Origin: Capsaspora owczarzaki ATCC 30864 | Lineage: Eukaryota > Opisthokonta > Filasterea | Direction of reading: 5' to 3' | Length of the DNA: 64,000 nt | Assembly: GCF_000151315.2 (NCBI RefSeq) | Contig: NW_011887292.1 | Coordinates: 404,358-468,357, forward strand | Part shown: positions 13,708 to 25,900 of the stretch, piece after piece | How the letters are laid out: each line of letters starts with the position of its first letter | Position numbering within the stretch: the stretch's first letter is position 1 | Made by a program: the position numbers and the translations under genes | The notes under the pieces: generated by a model | The model's input: only the letters and a program-made list of their open reading frames with translations | Databases searched by the model: none | What the model was told of the DNA's origin: nothing

Positions 13708-13785
13708 CAAAGAGAGGGGGGGGGGAAAGCAAAGGCCGTTGGTCCTTTGCACTCATGCGTCCTCATTCACATACATACACATGCA
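12995..13785. other. Convergent intergenic region containing an assembly gap
   Basis: Spacer between the stop of FAS (+) and the stop of the glycosyltransferase (-). It holds a run of exactly 100 Ns at 13395-13494, the conventional placeholder for a contig join of unknown size, and a CA microsatellite. I see no convincing gene in either flank. Sequence hidden by the gap could contain one. Confidence 0.9.
13671..13709. repeat. (CA)n microsatellite
   Basis: Near-perfect CA dinucleotide run of about 38 bp with one CTCG interruption, in the spacer downstream of FAS. Confidence 0.9.
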
Positions 13786-15924
13786 CTAAACTCGATACAC
13801 AGAGTTTCGCATTAGCCCACCACACGACAGGAGCGGGTCTCGGTCACACTTGTTGTCACAGTCGCGCTCTGGCAACTGACCATACCGGCCAAATTCGGTG
13901 CCGCAGAAGCAGTCGCCGCCGCCTTGCAGCCCCATGAAGGGAAAGCCGCCGCAAACCTTGCGACAGGTGCTCGGAGTATGCCCTTCGCCGATGGCAATGC
14001 TGCCCAAAAGATCTCGCCGTGTCATGTCGTCGGCATAGCACCCAATGTAGCCATCTTTTGAGCGGAACGGGGTTCGCTTGAGCGCCTGGGCTGCTTCTTC
14101 GTCGTAGACGTAGGTGCGACTCCGCCATCGGGAGCGAATCTTGATTTGCTCTTGCCGTTGCTCTGGCGACAAGGACAGGCTCGTGAGGAGGGTGGAGAGC
14201 CGGCCCACATGCTGGACCAAGCTGGGCATGTGCTCGTAGATTTTGAGTTTTTGCTCGTACTGGTAGTGAATGATAAACAAAAAGTCGACAGGGTCTTCAA
14301 AGTAGTCGCGCCGTAGCATGGTTTCGTACTGGGCCAACGTGTTGGCTCGATAAAACAGCGCAACGGCACCGCATTGGCATTCGTGCAGGGGCGTTTGACC
14401 GAAATCGACGCCCTGCTCGGGCAGATGGTCGCTGTACAAGGTAATGACGGCCCAGTCCGGCCGGTTGGCAAAGTTATTCCGCGTAAACCAGCTGTTAAAC
14501 CGCGTCAAAAAGTTTTTCGACACCTCAATGTCGTCCTCCAAGATGAGCACATAGTCTGACTTGTACGATCGGCATGCCCGCACCAGGTTGGCATAGTCTA
14601 GCACATGTCCAGAGCGCCACTGGACGCGATCCAGTGTATCGTTGTGTGTGAGTTTGAGACTGCTCGGATTGAGCTCGAGGTACTCCCGACTGGCTTGGAG
14701 CACTTCGACGCTGGGGTACTTGCTTTCGAGAAACTCATTGAGACCATCTCCAAGCGTGGAAAACGAGCGCCAGACAATCACCTTGTGACGCGTGGGATCA
14801 ATCCAGGGCATCAGGGACTCCAGAGTGTCGGGCAGCGTTGGCTGCTGGCGAGCACCGTTCGTAATGCCAATGACGAGCTCGTACTGGCGCTTGTCCGAGT
14901 GGTGCATGGATGCATGCCCAGTCTTGCGGTCTGACCAGTTGACGACATCCTTCTTGACGCGTGCGCGCGCAGCTGGCTGCTGAGGCGGCGGGTTGGCAGG
15001 GGGAATTGCGTTCGCATCGAAGGGAGCAAGGCGGCGATCTGCATTGGGATTTGCCTTGACGTCGGGCTCCGCAACCTGCCCTTGGGATGGATCGTGCGCT
15101 AACGGGTCAATCGGGACTTGCTCGTCACCCTGGCCTTGCTCGCCATTGCGCCGACGAAGAGCGCGGCGTTCACTCTCGGCAATCTGCTGCATGCGCTGCT
15201 CGCGAAGCTCCTCGGCACCATTGCCAAAATTCTCTCGTCCGTCTCCGCCACGCTTCAACGGCACATCTTGAGCTTGCTCCTGATTGCCCAGTGCATCCAG
15301 TGGTGGCTGTGGCTTGCGCTTCTTGGCGCTGCCCGAGCCACTGCCACGCTGACGCCCAATTCCCATGAGCTGCTTCCGCGCAGCCCCGCGGCCCGAGCCC
15401 GCCTGCCGCCCATCGCCACCCGCACCGCTGCCGCCATCAGCATCGATGTGGCCACGCGCCTCGGGCGGCACTGGCGCAAGGGGCACTCGCTCGGCGTCTC
15501 CCAGAGGAGCAGCCTTCGCGCCACCGCCTCCTCGCGCCGCTGCCCCGCCGTCCTTGCGCCGCCGAACGTTCTTGACGTGCATTACACCAATGTCCTGGCG
15601 CAGCATCTCCTCCATGGTGGCATCGTCAATGCCGTTCTGCTCGATCGCGAGCTCGTCCCAAGGGTCGTCGTCCACCGAGAACTGCTGCTGGTCGGGCGCC
15701 GCGTCCAGCAGCATGATCAGCGTCAACGCACACACAAAGCCAAGCACAAGCAGCAGGCCCAGCACTTGAGCCTTGCGAAGCGATCGGATCACGCTGTTCG
15801 CCGGTGGTTGCGCTCCAGGCGCTGCTCCGACTTGAATTCGCATGAACAAGAACTTGCTCAAAAAGACTGAGTGAGAAGGAGGTCGAATCAAGGGTCGGTG
15901 TGCGTTCTGTCGAAGGATGTTCAA
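13786..15924 (-). CDS. GT54 (MGAT4-like) glycosyltransferase with C-terminal WSC domain
   Basis: Predicted type II Golgi membrane glycosyltransferase of 712 residues in a single exon. A short cytosolic tail precedes a transmembrane helix (about residues 50-72) and a long disordered stem (about 75-350) rich in Arg, Gly and Pro. The catalytic part (about 350-600) resembles N-acetylglucosaminyltransferase IV, which adds beta-1,4-GlcNAc to N-glycan cores: LDYANLV, an LILEDDIEV acidic motif near residue 464, and PSLVQHVG. Residues 625-712 form a WSC domain with eight cysteines, a putative carbohydrate-binding module. A second Met at residue 28 is an alternative start, and either keeps the anchor. 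Family membership comes from motif resemblance to MGAT4. The exact linkage made is not determined. Confidence 0.82.
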   Translation of the reverse strand: MNILRQNAHRPLIRPPSHSVFLSKFLFMRIQVGAAPGAQPPANSVIRSLRKAQVLGLLLVLGFVCALTLIMLLDAAPDQQQFSVDDDPWDELAIEQNGIDDATMEEMLRQDIGVMHVKNVRRRKDGGAAARGGGGAKAAPLGDAERVPLAPVPPEARGHIDADGGSGAGGDGRQAGSGRGAARKQLMGIGRQRGSGSGSAKKRKPQPPLDALGNQEQAQDVPLKRGGDGRENFGNGAEELREQRMQQIAESERRALRRRNGEQGQGDEQVPIDPLAHDPSQGQVAEPDVKANPNADRRLAPFDANAIPPANPPPQQPAARARVKKDVVNWSDRKTGHASMHHSDKRQYELVIGITNGARQQPTLPDTLESLMPWIDPTRHKVIVWRSFSTLGDGLNEFLESKYPSVEVLQASREYLELNPSSLKLTHNDTLDRVQWRSGHVLDYANLVRACRSYKSDYVLILEDDIEVSKNFLTRFNSWFTRNNFANRPDWAVITLYSDHLPEQGVDFGQTPLHECQCGAVALFYRANTLAQYETMLRRDYFEDPVDFLFIIHYQYEQKLKIYEHMPSLVQHVGRLSTLLTSLSLSPEQRQEQIKIRSRWRSRTYVYDEEAAQALKRTPFRSKDGYIGCYADDMTRRDLLGSIAIGEGHTPSTCRKVCGGFPFMGLQGGGDCFCGTEFGRYGQLPERDCDNKCDRDPLLSCGGLMRNSVYRV

Positions 15925-16148
15925 GGGCTTGCTGCACCAATTTCATGAGGGAGGTGCGGGGCGGGGGGGGGGCCGGGGAAGGTATCACTCGCATCCTTTT
16001 TGTTTGAGTTGTGTATTCTGTTCTTGATCTCGATCCAAATCCATCAAAACCGGCAGCAAGATGTCACAATTGTACAAATCTTCATTCAAGTCATGACTAC
16101 AAAAAAAACACAATACACCCTTAAAGAATCATCCAACCACCGCACGAA

Positions 16149-17677
16149 TCACGCCACACTTTTGGCAACGAGAGCGGCGACATTGCGGCCAGCAATGACT
16201 GAAACCTCCATGGCCGACGCAATGCTTTCCATCGTGTTCAAGTAGAACAGATCGGGCGAGAGCTCGATGGGCTGGAACTTGGTGGTTGCAACGAGCTCGG
16301 GGAAAGTGTACGGCCAAACTTGGACGTCATACTCGCGAATGTCAACAAAGAGCTCTGGCAACGTGCTGTTGACCCAGTCATTCGAAAAGATCTTGTAAAT
16401 GTGGTAGCCATTGTCGGCATCGGCAATGTACTGCACAACATTGAAGACGGTCGCGTTCCCGCTCTTCGGCTGGGTGGTGAGCACCGCTTCGGGCACCACG
16501 AACGACGGCTGCTCGTTAAAGTACGCCGGGTTGACGCTCTTGGCGACAATGATGGTCACGTACCAATGCACAAACTGGCGAGGGGTGACGGACAGCGAAG
16601 TGTTGATAAAGAGAATGGAGGTGTACTCGAGCGGCGAGGCAATCACGACACGATCGACAATGATGTGCTGCTGGTCTGCCTCGGGGTCCTGGCTCGCTGT
16701 GGACACGTACGTCAGATTCCAGTTCTTGGTGTCACGGTGGTAGGCAATCGACACGACTCGCGACTGCAGGGAGACTTGCGAGCCAGCAGCAGCAAAGAGC
16801 GCCTCGACCAGCTTGCTGTTGCCGGTCGCGATCGAGTACGCGTCAATGAGGGAAGTGAGCGAGACGAGGGCGCCAAAGGCGTGCGACTCGTCCAGCGACT
16901 GGTCGTAAATGACGCGCAGCACCGGGTTGATGAGGTCTTGCTGTGTGGCCTTTGCGACGCCATGGCCATCAAAGAAGGTGTCTGCGGTGGTGTTGGTGTA
17001 CATCTCGAGGTCGCCAAAGCGCAAGAACGCGTCAACGGTCTTGAAGGGCGTGGTCAAGTCATCGCGAAGGACGTAGTTTTCGCGCAGACGAATCAGGAAG
17101 CCCGCAAGGGATTCGAGCGTGCCCGTGTCGGAGAGCAAGTGGTCGAGCAGCGTGAGTGTGAGCGGAATCCAGCCCGTTCCCGTCCAAATGCCAATGTTGT
17201 CGCCCGAAACGCCCTGGACACCCGATCCGGCCTTTTGCGCTCTGGCCTGCAGCTCAATCAGCCGCACCTTGAGTTTGGCAACGAGGTTGTCAATCGGGGT
17301 GCTGACGCCGTTGTCGTTCTCGTCCAGCGACTCACTGTGACGGCCAGCAGCAGCTGCACCACCGCTGCCGCGACGCAGTGAGATTGGCAAGTTGAGCTCC
17401 TTGACCAGCTCCTCCATGTAGATGTTGGGCGACGCGTATGCATCGCCACCGAGCTCGATGACCTGGTTGTCGATGATGGTGTGCTTGAGCCGTCCGCCAA
17501 TGTAGTCACGCGAGTCAAAGACGACCGTCGTGTTTGCGAGGCCGTGCTTGGTTGCCAGATAGTACGCCGTGGCGCCTCCGCCGATGCCAGCGCCGACGAT
17601 GGCGATCCTGGGTGGCGTCGCAGTCGCAGTCGGAGTGAGGAGCGGCGGCGATTGAGCAGCATTAGCAATCTGCACAG

Positions 17678-17710
<33 letters not shown>

Positions 17711-17762
17711 CCAGTGTCGGCACCGGCATCGGCATGGTGCTCGTCTGCTTCTTCATCGTCAT
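16149..17762 (-). CDS. PCYOX1: Prenylcysteine oxidase (PCYOX1-like)
   Basis: FAD-dependent thioether oxidase that degrades prenylcysteines released from prenylated proteins, in a lysosomal or secretory compartment. The single exon gives 537 residues (human about 505). The chosen Met (17762) is followed by a leucine-run signal peptide (about residues 12-32) encoded partly by a CAG/CTG repeat. In-frame Mets upstream (for example 17849) are possible. Next come a Rossmann FAD motif (IAIVGAGIGGG), VGGRL-like IGGRLKHT, and the family C-terminal signature FYLNTMESIASAMEVS. The gene is divergent from cortactin. Length and both end motifs match the prenylcysteine lyase family. Confidence 0.88.
17680..17709. 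repeat. (CAG)n microsatellite coding Leu in the PCYOX1 signal peptide
   Basis: About ten CAG units on the + strand read as CTG (Leu) on the - strand and form the hydrophobic core of the predicted signal peptide of the prenylcysteine oxidase. Confidence 0.85.
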
Positions 17763-18103
17763 CTGGTGGTGCCGTGCTGGGGTTGCTGGCGATGGCGCCC
17801 GGGTGCACGCAGAGCGTGACTGCGGCTCGGAATAACACCAGACAGTCATGTGCCGTTGTTCCTGAGTTCTCACAACAAAACCAAGGCAAAAGAACTCAGA
17901 CTGAGCCAAAGTGCAAAAAAAAAAAAAAAAAACAATCAGGAAACAACAACAACAAACAAAACCATTCTTCAACTTTTGTTCGCGAACATGGTAACAAAAT
18001 GCATGCTCGCTTTGTTCAAGAGTTAAGAGTTGAACTTGGAACAAGAAAAGTTCACTCTTGTTTTTTTTTTTTTTTGTGAAAAACCAACTCAAGTAGCATT
18101 GCA
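17763..18103. promoter_or_regulatory. Divergent spacer between PCYOX1 and cortactin
   Basis: A 341 bp region between two start codons pointing away from each other must hold both promoters. It contains an A run (about 17915-17932) and a T run (about 18060-18075). I could not identify a TATA box or other core element with confidence. Confidence 0.5.
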
Positions 18104-18655
18104 ATGTGGAAGTCGACGACTGGACACGATCTCAAGGTCGATATGCCCGAGGAAGAGGCCTGGGAGACGGACTCTGACTTTGTGGTGAGCATTGCAGTCA
18201 GCAGTCAGCAGTCACCAGTTGCAGCAGTAGCAGCAGTGTGAAGCGAGAGCGAGAATGAGAGTGACCAAAGGGGATTGAAACAGTCGAATCTGCAATGCAG
18301 CACCGACGCGTGCTCTGCATTCGCACTGCCAGCAGTGTGTGTGATCCACTGTGTAGTGTAGTGAGGGATGGGCAGCAGCAGCTAGCATAGGGGACACTGT
18401 GGTTGTTGTGAGCTTTCAAAATCCCCTTCTCGTTCCCGTTTTCCGTTTCCGTTTCTCCTCCATCATTCCCCTCGCTTGTTCCCCCCCCCCTTTTTTTTCG
18501 CAACGCACTCTCGTGTGTCATCATCCTCGCTTCACTCTTGTCGCTCAACCAACGTTTGACAAGCAAATGCGATTTTTTTCACCCACTTTCACAAACTGAA
18601 AATTTTTACTTGTTTTATTTATTATTTATTTATTATTATTCTTTTATCATATGAG

Positions 18656-18687
<32 letters not shown>

Positions 18688-20856
18688 GTGAATCGTTCCA
18701 TCGCTTTGTTTTTGTTTGAGCGATCGTTTTGAAAGGCGGTGGTTTTGTGAAAGGCATGAATCGCGAATGCTCAGGCAACCCCCGCCCCCGCTGGTCTCAG
18801 CTGCCGTCGCGAGCAGATTCTGGCTCAAACATTAAAAAAAAAAAATAAATAAAAAAATCAATAAAAAAAAATAATAAATAATAAAAAAATAAAAATAATA
18901 AAAGTGTAGGTTTGATGGTGAACTTTTGGTAGCCAAATTGTTTGAGGCTGGTGCAATTCAAACCGTTACGGTTGTTCACCGTCCTCCTCCTTTGCTGTTC
19001 GTTTTCTGGTTGAATTGCGTTGACCTCACCACCCGCTGTTTTTGCTCTGGCGCTTTTGCCTTTGAATATGTTGATCGTCTCCAGAACGACGTCTCGGAGA
19101 AGGAGCAGCGATGGGGCTCAAAGTCCGTTCAGGGCTCTGGCAAGGCGTCCGCGCCCGTCGACTTGGCTGCCATGCGTGAGACTACTGCAAAGTCGCACGA
19201 GGAAAAGAAGAAGGCTGTCGTCCCCAACTTTGCTGCTGGCTACGGCGGTGAGTGCACATGCCGATTGAAGTGGGATGCAAAATGCTTGATCTTTCACTTT
19301 GAGTTGATTTTTTTTTCGTCCAATCAGGCAAGTTCGGTGTCCAGAACGACCGCAAGGACAAGAGCGCCCAGGACTGGTCTTACGAGGGCAAGACCGAGGC
19401 TCACCAGTCGACCACCGACTTTGCCAAGGGTTTCGGCGGGTACGATTTGGAGCTTTGTGGTGGTTTTTTGTTTTTTGCGAGCCGATTTGAAACGCACGAG
19501 ATCCCCATGTCTCATCTTGCTATCGACCTTTCTTGTTGCCATTTGACAGCAAGTACGGTGTCCAGAGCGACCGCAAGGACAAGAGCGCCCAGGACTGGTC
19601 GTACGAAGGCAAGACGGAGGCGCACGAGTCGACCAAGGACTTTTCCAAGGGCTTTGGCGGGTATGTTTGTTGTTTGTTGCCAGTCTCGGACACCTCCTTC
19701 ATCCCTCTCATCAAAGCACTCACCAACTAAATTCAATTTTTTTTAATGCTCCGCTTTTCGCAGCAAGTACGGCGTTCAGAACGATCGCAAGGACAAGAGC
19801 GCAGAAGACTGGTCGTACGCTGGCAAGACTGAGGCGCACGAGTCGACCAAGGACTTCTCCAAGGGCTTTGGCGGGTAGGTTGAGCCATTTGCTTGCAGTG
19901 TTCAATGGACACGTTTTCCTTTTAGCCTGTTGAACTTTGTCGCTTACGTCCTCCTGCTCCTCTTCTTCTCTCTCCTCTCATCAACCCTCTTTTTGACCCC
20001 TCTTTTCAATCCATTCCATCTTGCTAGCAAGTACGGCGTTCAAAGCGATCGCAAGGATGCCAGCGCCAAGGGCTGGGATGAGCCAGAGAAGGAAAAGCCG
20101 GCTGTTGCCGGCAAGCCACAGGTAGCAGCGCCATCGAGCGGTGCCGCTTCGGCTCGCAGCAAGTTCCAGAACCTTGCTTCCGCCGGTACCGACGACTCAC
20201 AGGCCAAGATTGAGGCTGAGCGCAAGGCCCGCCAGGAGCGCGAGAAGGAAGAGAAGGCTGCCGCCCAGAAGGCCAACGCTGAGCGTGCCGCTGCTCGCCA
20301 GAAGGCTGAAGCCGCCGAGGCCGCCGCAGCTGCTGAGGCTGCTGCTGCTGCAGAGGCTGCTGCCGCCGCTGAGGCCCCCGCCGAGTACGAAGACGTCGAG
20401 TCCTCTCATCAGGAGGCCCACTATGAAGAGCCAGCTGCCGAGGCGTACGAGGAACCCGCTGCCGAAGCATACGAGGAACCCGCCGAGGCCCCCGCTGAGG
20501 AGCAGTACGAAGAGCCCGCCGCCGAGGAGCAAGCGTACGAGGATGTCGCGTCCTCCGAGCCGACTGGCGACGTCTTCACTGTCACGACCCTCTACGACTA
20601 CCACGAAGGGTGAGTGTTTTTTTTTTTTTCCTTTTTGCCTTGCTGCGATTGTTCTGGATTTGCCGAAGATAAGTTCGTTGAAAACTCACCTTTTTTTTTT
20701 GTTTTCTTCGGTTTTTGGTGCAGTGGCGATGACGAGCTTGCCTTTGATGCTGGCATTACCATCGAGAACGTCACTGAGGTTGCTGAAGGCTGGTACCAAG
20801 GCGATCTTGACGGCAAGACTGGGCTCTTCCCCTCAAACTTTGTTGAGCGTGTTTAA
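18104..20856 (+). CDS. CTTN: Cortactin: acidic N-terminus, cortactin repeats, SH3
   Basis: Actin-branch regulator that links Arp2/3 to F-actin. Seven exons: 18104-18184, 19085-19247, 19328-19439, 19550-19660, 19764-19874, 20028-20609, 20724-20856, giving 430 residues. The N-terminus begins MWKSTTGHD and carries an acidic [11 protein letters not shown] stretch, matching the Arp2/3-binding region of animal cortactin (DDWETDPDFV); the Trp is kept but the first Asp pair is changed. [11 protein letters not shown] follows, then four F-actin-binding repeats of the form [13 protein letters not shown] (the fourth partial), an Ala/Glu-rich helical and acidic middle, and a C-terminal SH3 domain ([23 protein letters not shown]). 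Repeats are encoded one per exon. Intron 1 is 900 bp and homopolymer-rich. Confidence 0.95.
18480..18912. repeat. Homopolymer-rich core of cortactin intron 1
   Basis: The middle of the first intron consists of C, T and A/TA runs (for example T at about 18661-18687 and an A-rich AATAA-like stretch at 18833-18903). No coding or RNA gene is visible in it. Confidence 0.7.
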
Positions 20857-21143
20857 CCATGGTGCGCACCAATTGTCCAACAAGGCAACCAGCCAGGTTC
20901 TTGGGGTTTCTCTCACAAACCCAACCAATGACCAGTGCTGGGACGTGCGGGCTGCGTTGGCAGTTTTTTGTAAAAACCTCTGAAAATGTGTTTGTTGGGT
21001 GTTTTTCCGTCATTTTGTCTTCTTTCAAAACGAGTAAATTTCACATTTGATTCTTCGTTCTCATCGATACCCTTGTCCTCAGCTCGAGCACCCTGTCTTG
21101 CCGCAGTCTCAGTCTCGATTTCGCTGTTGACAAACTTGGCAAA

Positions 21144-22538
21144 ATGTCGCTCAGCCCGCCAAGTCGCCCTGTTCCGGAACCACCGGAGCGCGTCGCACCG
21201 ACACCACCGGCCTCGCAGGCTGGTGCATCCGATCAAGAGCTGGCCGATCTGTTTGCTGCGTTGGAAGCGGAGGACGTCCAGCTGAGGGAAGAGCACTTGC
21301 TGCTCGACGACGTGCCACCTCAGAACGAGGTTGTCGTGAGCTTGCAGCTGCGGCTCATGCTTCAGGGCGCCTGGTTTGCGTTGCTCGGCAGCGTCCTCCT
21401 GTTGACCTCCAAGCCACTGTGGATTGTCCATCGCCGCTATGCCCTCGTCATGCTGCTGACGACCGTCGGGCTGTTCGTTGCGCTCCATTTGCTTATTATC
21501 CCGTTCCGGATTGTCATCACTTTGCTCTCGCTCCTCTCCCTCGACCTCAACTTTCTGCTCGAATCGGCATCGTCCACGATTCTGAGCTTCTGTCGGCTTG
21601 TTCCGTTCGGATTGCTGCTTGTGATGCGGTAAGACGGTGGGTGAAGAGTGAGAGAGAGTGAGAGAGAGTGAGATAGAGTGAAACGGGCGCACAGGCAAAT
21701 AGCACGGCTCAGAGAGCTGTCATCAATGACCCGCGCACTGACATCCACTCGTACATTGTGTGTGTGCGTGTGTGTTGCTTGTACCGCTGGACAGCTATGG
21801 CTACATGGATGTCCTTGACAATCTCTTTTTCATTGGCATGGATAACTTCCCTCGTAAGTTGGTTTGCTGTGTGATTGCTGTGTGATTGCGCTTGTTGAAT
21901 CAAAATCACTCAAAATCGTTCCGACAGGATTGAAAGCTGCGCTTCGGGAGGAAAGGCGGCCCCCATTCAGCTTGCGCAGGTTCATCGACAAGTAGGTTTG
22001 ATTTGCATCATGTGGAACGTTGTTGCATTGTTGAGTGTTGTTTTTTTTTGCCAAACTCAGTTTTTTGCCAAACGGTGTTGACAGGAAAATCGCTTTTCTG
22101 CTCAAAATCATCGCCGCACTGCTGCTGTCACTGGTGCCGTATGTTGGACCAGCGATCCTGTTCTTCCTCCAGTACAAGACAGTCGGCTTGGTGCTTGGAC
22201 GAGGGCTCGGGTTAACGATTGCATTTTTGGGTGTGTTTGTCCCGCTTCGCGAGCTGTGCTGGGGCTTCTTGTACGTGTGTGTTCTGGCTCGTGCCATTTC
22301 TTGGGAGCTGTTGGCACCGTACCACGAACGAGTTTCACAGCAACGCTCGCGCAGCTCTGGTGATCCGCGACCCCGCATCGAGCGCTCCGCGTTGACTCAA
22401 CTGCAGCAAGATGCGATGGCGCTCGGTTTTGGCATTCCGATCGCGTTGCTATTGCACTATACTCCCTACGGGTGGGTCATGTTTGGCCTTCTTCAAGCCA
22501 GCGCTGCTTACCTTGTGGCTGGATTGCATTTCCATTGA
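21144..22538 (+). CDS. Multipass membrane protein, family unresolved (EI24/LDS-like at best)
   Basis: Four exons: 21144-21628, 21795-21853, 21928-21991, 22085-22538, with phases that join cleanly to 353 residues. The N-terminal 60 residues are Pro- and Glu-rich and probably cytosolic. Hydrophobic segments follow at about residues 68-85, 93-115 and 118-150, then two more groups after a short amphipathic linker. The segment LVPYVGPAILFFLQYKTVG recalls the EI24/LDS (Rrt8) group of membrane proteins, but I cannot place the protein firmly. It lies 287 bp after cortactin on the same strand. No function is claimed. Confidence 0.65.
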
Positions 22539-22940
22539 AGCAAACCAAAAAAACGTTGGAATTTGCCACTTTAGTTTTCGTCTCCTTGTTCCCGGCTCGC
22601 TCGGGGTCGTGGAGCTACAATACATTTACCACATGCTTTGTTCAGCCCACCACAGTACTTTTGAGATGAGGGAGCAACCAAACGCAGTCCATTACTTTTT
22701 TTGTTGTGAAAGACAACCAGACACAGCCAAAACCGGAAGATTCGATCTCTTTTGCTTTTGCTCTTTTGCCTTCTTTGCCTTCTGCGTGCGCCTCCCGACG
22801 TTTGTGAGGATTGAGAAAGGGACGTGTTCCGTTCAGCGGTCTCTCCAGTTTCGCTCTATTGCAGAGTACATGGGCCGCTCTAAAAAAGGCTCAGGTTGGT
22901 TGTTTTTCCCGCCAACTTTGACTCTGAGACCCTCGCTCTG
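22539..22940. other. Intergenic spacer before the myotubularin gene
   Basis: About 400 bp with no convincing coding sequence. It should contain the 3' end of the membrane-protein transcript and the promoter and 5' UTR of the phosphatase gene. Confidence 0.6.
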
Positions 22941-25900
22941 ATGCTGCCCTCTCTCGTGGACGACCCTTCGCTCTGTGTTCCCCCACCACCACCACCACCA
23001 CCATCAAGCACAACATCATCATCCCACCCAGCAGCCGCAACAGCAGCAGCAGCCGCAGCAGTCATGGACAACAGCAGCAGCGCTCGTGATGATGACGCTG
23101 TGCAGCGTATTGCGCAGTGTCCTCCTCTGCTTCCTCTTCCTCCAGGGACGGCGACTCCGACACCCATCGCCACCACCACCCCACCAACAACAACAACAGC
23201 ACCACCACTAACAGCAACAGCGACTCTTGAGACTGCTGGTAGCGCAACACCCACGGGAGAGCCGTCGTCGTCGCAGGACCCGTCGGCGCCCGGCGTTCAA
23301 CTGCTCACTCCCAGTACCAGTACCAGCAGCAGCAGCAGCAGCAGCAGCAGTGCCGCCCCCGCCCGGTCGGCTACCGAACTGCCGACACGCGAGCTGTCGT
23401 ATGCGTCGGCGCTGGTCGCCAGCAAGCGGTCGGCCGGTGTGGCCAGTCCAGCTCCGCAGGCTGCGCCATCATCGTCATCACTTTCATCCCGATCCTCCAC
23501 CCAGCAAAAGCCAAAGCAGGCCTCAACTGCTGAGCAGGCCCGTCCACCTGGAGACGGAATTCTTAGCAATGTCACTGTTGACACGATGGAGCAAGATGAA
23601 GGCGATCTGCCGTCCCAGTCACTCTTGCCGCGTGCTACTGCGACCCAGTCGCTCGTTTCGCTTGTGGGTCGGAATGCAGGCGGAAATGGCAGCCATGATC
23701 CGAGCCCCATGCCCGTGGGCAGATCGTTCGTGTCAAGCCCTCCAACAGGGCGAAAGCTGTCCAAGGACGAGTTCGACATGGAGGACTGGACGAGCGTCGA
23801 TGGCGATGCGACCACCAGCTTGGCTTTGGATGGTACGTTTGTCGTTGTGTTTGACAATTTTGGAAATTCTCCGTGTGAAAAGTCAGCAGTGGAAAATCAC
23901 AAACTTTGTGAGCGAAATTGACTCTTGGTGCAGATGTCAAGTTTGACGGACATCCTGGCGAGCGCAAGCTGGGAGTTGAGTGGTGCCACATTCGGACGGC
24001 GGGATCGTCGAGCTGGAACGAAGCTGCACAACTCGTTCTGACAAACTACCGCATTTGTGTTCAAGGCCAGAGCAATGCTGGCCAGGCCCCTGTTCCTCGA
24101 TTAGATGTAATTGCTTGTGCTTTGACAGGACGTGCTGGAGCGTGATTCTTGGAGCCTGCTCACTGTTTACTGACATTGCTACTTTGTTCAACCGCTCACT
24201 CGTTCTCAAGATTCCACTCATGCTCGTCGAGTTGGTCACGCCCGTCGATGCTACGCGACTCGACATCTTCTGCAAGGATTTGCGAAAAGTGCATTTGGCT
24301 TTCACGACGGCAGACGCTTGCGCCTCGTTTCAACGACAGCTCCAATTCATGCTCCAGCCCAACAACGTCTCCGACCTCTTTGCCTTCCGCAGGCTGGCGG
24401 ACGAACAGGAAGCGCCGCCGCGCCAGTCAAGTTCTGGCGAGCCGGATTGCCTGTCGTCCGTCACCAACAACAACGGCAACAACTACAATCATGGCGGGCT
24501 GCTCGCGATTCCAACCACAGATCCAAACAGCTGCCCGATACAGCGGCAAAGTCCGCAAATTCATCACAGCTCCTCGACTGAATCCGGCAGTGGAGGATCG
24601 GCGACCGCGCTTTTGACACGAGTTCAAAACCGCAGCATCGCGACGCGCACTCACTCTGCCAGCTCCGACCCATCCAGTGTTCCCTCCAAGATTTCGGACG
24701 CTGTGTGGAGAGGACTCTCGTGGGCGAGCTCCGCCTCAAAGTCTCTTCTCGCGGGTCGGGCGGAAGACCGGCTGGAAGACGAATCGACAGGCGCGCGACC
24801 AATAAACAGGCCGCTGCGCGACGCTGACTTGAGTGATGTGGACCAGCCACTCCCATCGTCTTACGAAGAGGTGAGCGCCTTTGATCTCGCCGCCACCCTG
24901 CGTCGCTTTTCGGGCGAAGGAGGCTTTCATCGTCCCGAACAGCATCATCGGCATCCGTCTTTCTCGGCCTCGTCTCCGACATCGCCGTCATCGCTTCTCG
25001 CGTCGTCGCACCCGATTGCTATCGCTTCTGCAGCGCACGGATCTCGCGACGATAGCGAGTTGGACTTGTCCACCAGTCCGCACCGCAGGTCGCTCAAAAA
25101 TTCGCGCTCCCTGACTTCATTGGTGGCTGGTGCCGACGCGGCGCGTGATCCCAGTACAGAGTCTGCCCTTCCCATTCCCACATCCGCGCAGCCAATCCTC
25201 ATGTCGCAGTTGGCGCCGGTGGAGATGGATGTGGAGCACGCCGCTCAAGATCTGGTCCGAGAATTTTCGCGCTTGGGCTTGACGCGCAACGTTTTGACGC
25301 GTGTTTCGACCGCCAACCGCTCCTTCCTTCTTGCCCCAACCTACCCGACGCATCTTGTGGTCCCTCGCGAGTTTAGCGATGCGCAGCTCAACACTGTGGC
25401 GAATTTCCGCAAAAAGGGCCGCGTGCCTGTCATCACCTGGATTAATCGCGCCAACAGCACGGTGCTCGTTCGTTCCTCGCAGCCAGGTGTTGGCTTGACC
25501 GGAAAGCGCTGCTTGGAAGACGAGCAACTGCTTGCCGCGTATGCAAACTTTGCCAGTCGCGGTTCTTCAGCCCCGCCGCAGCTTCCGCATGATCCTCAGG
25601 GGACAACCACTCCGTTGCCCCTGTCCTCTCGCCTGTTTATCGTAGACGCTCGGCCCTATGCCAGTGCATTAGGCAATCAGACTCTTGGTGGCGGATACGA
25701 ATCTGAACGTAAGCAAGATGAGGTTTTTTTTTTTTGAGATGATGCGGCGGGCCTGTTCGTTGAGCTCTGACTTGATGTTGTTTCGCTATTTTCATCTTGT
25801 CCAGTCAAATACCCGTTTAGCAAGATTGAATTCTTTTCGATCGACAACATGCACAAGGTGCGAGATGGCTTCTTGGAACTGTACAGCTCTTGCAATGTCG

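Noticed and set aside
16320-17381. 353-residue plus-strand open frame opposite prenylcysteine oxidase
   Set aside because: Antisense to a gene with clear FAD and C-terminal family motifs; no homology recognised.
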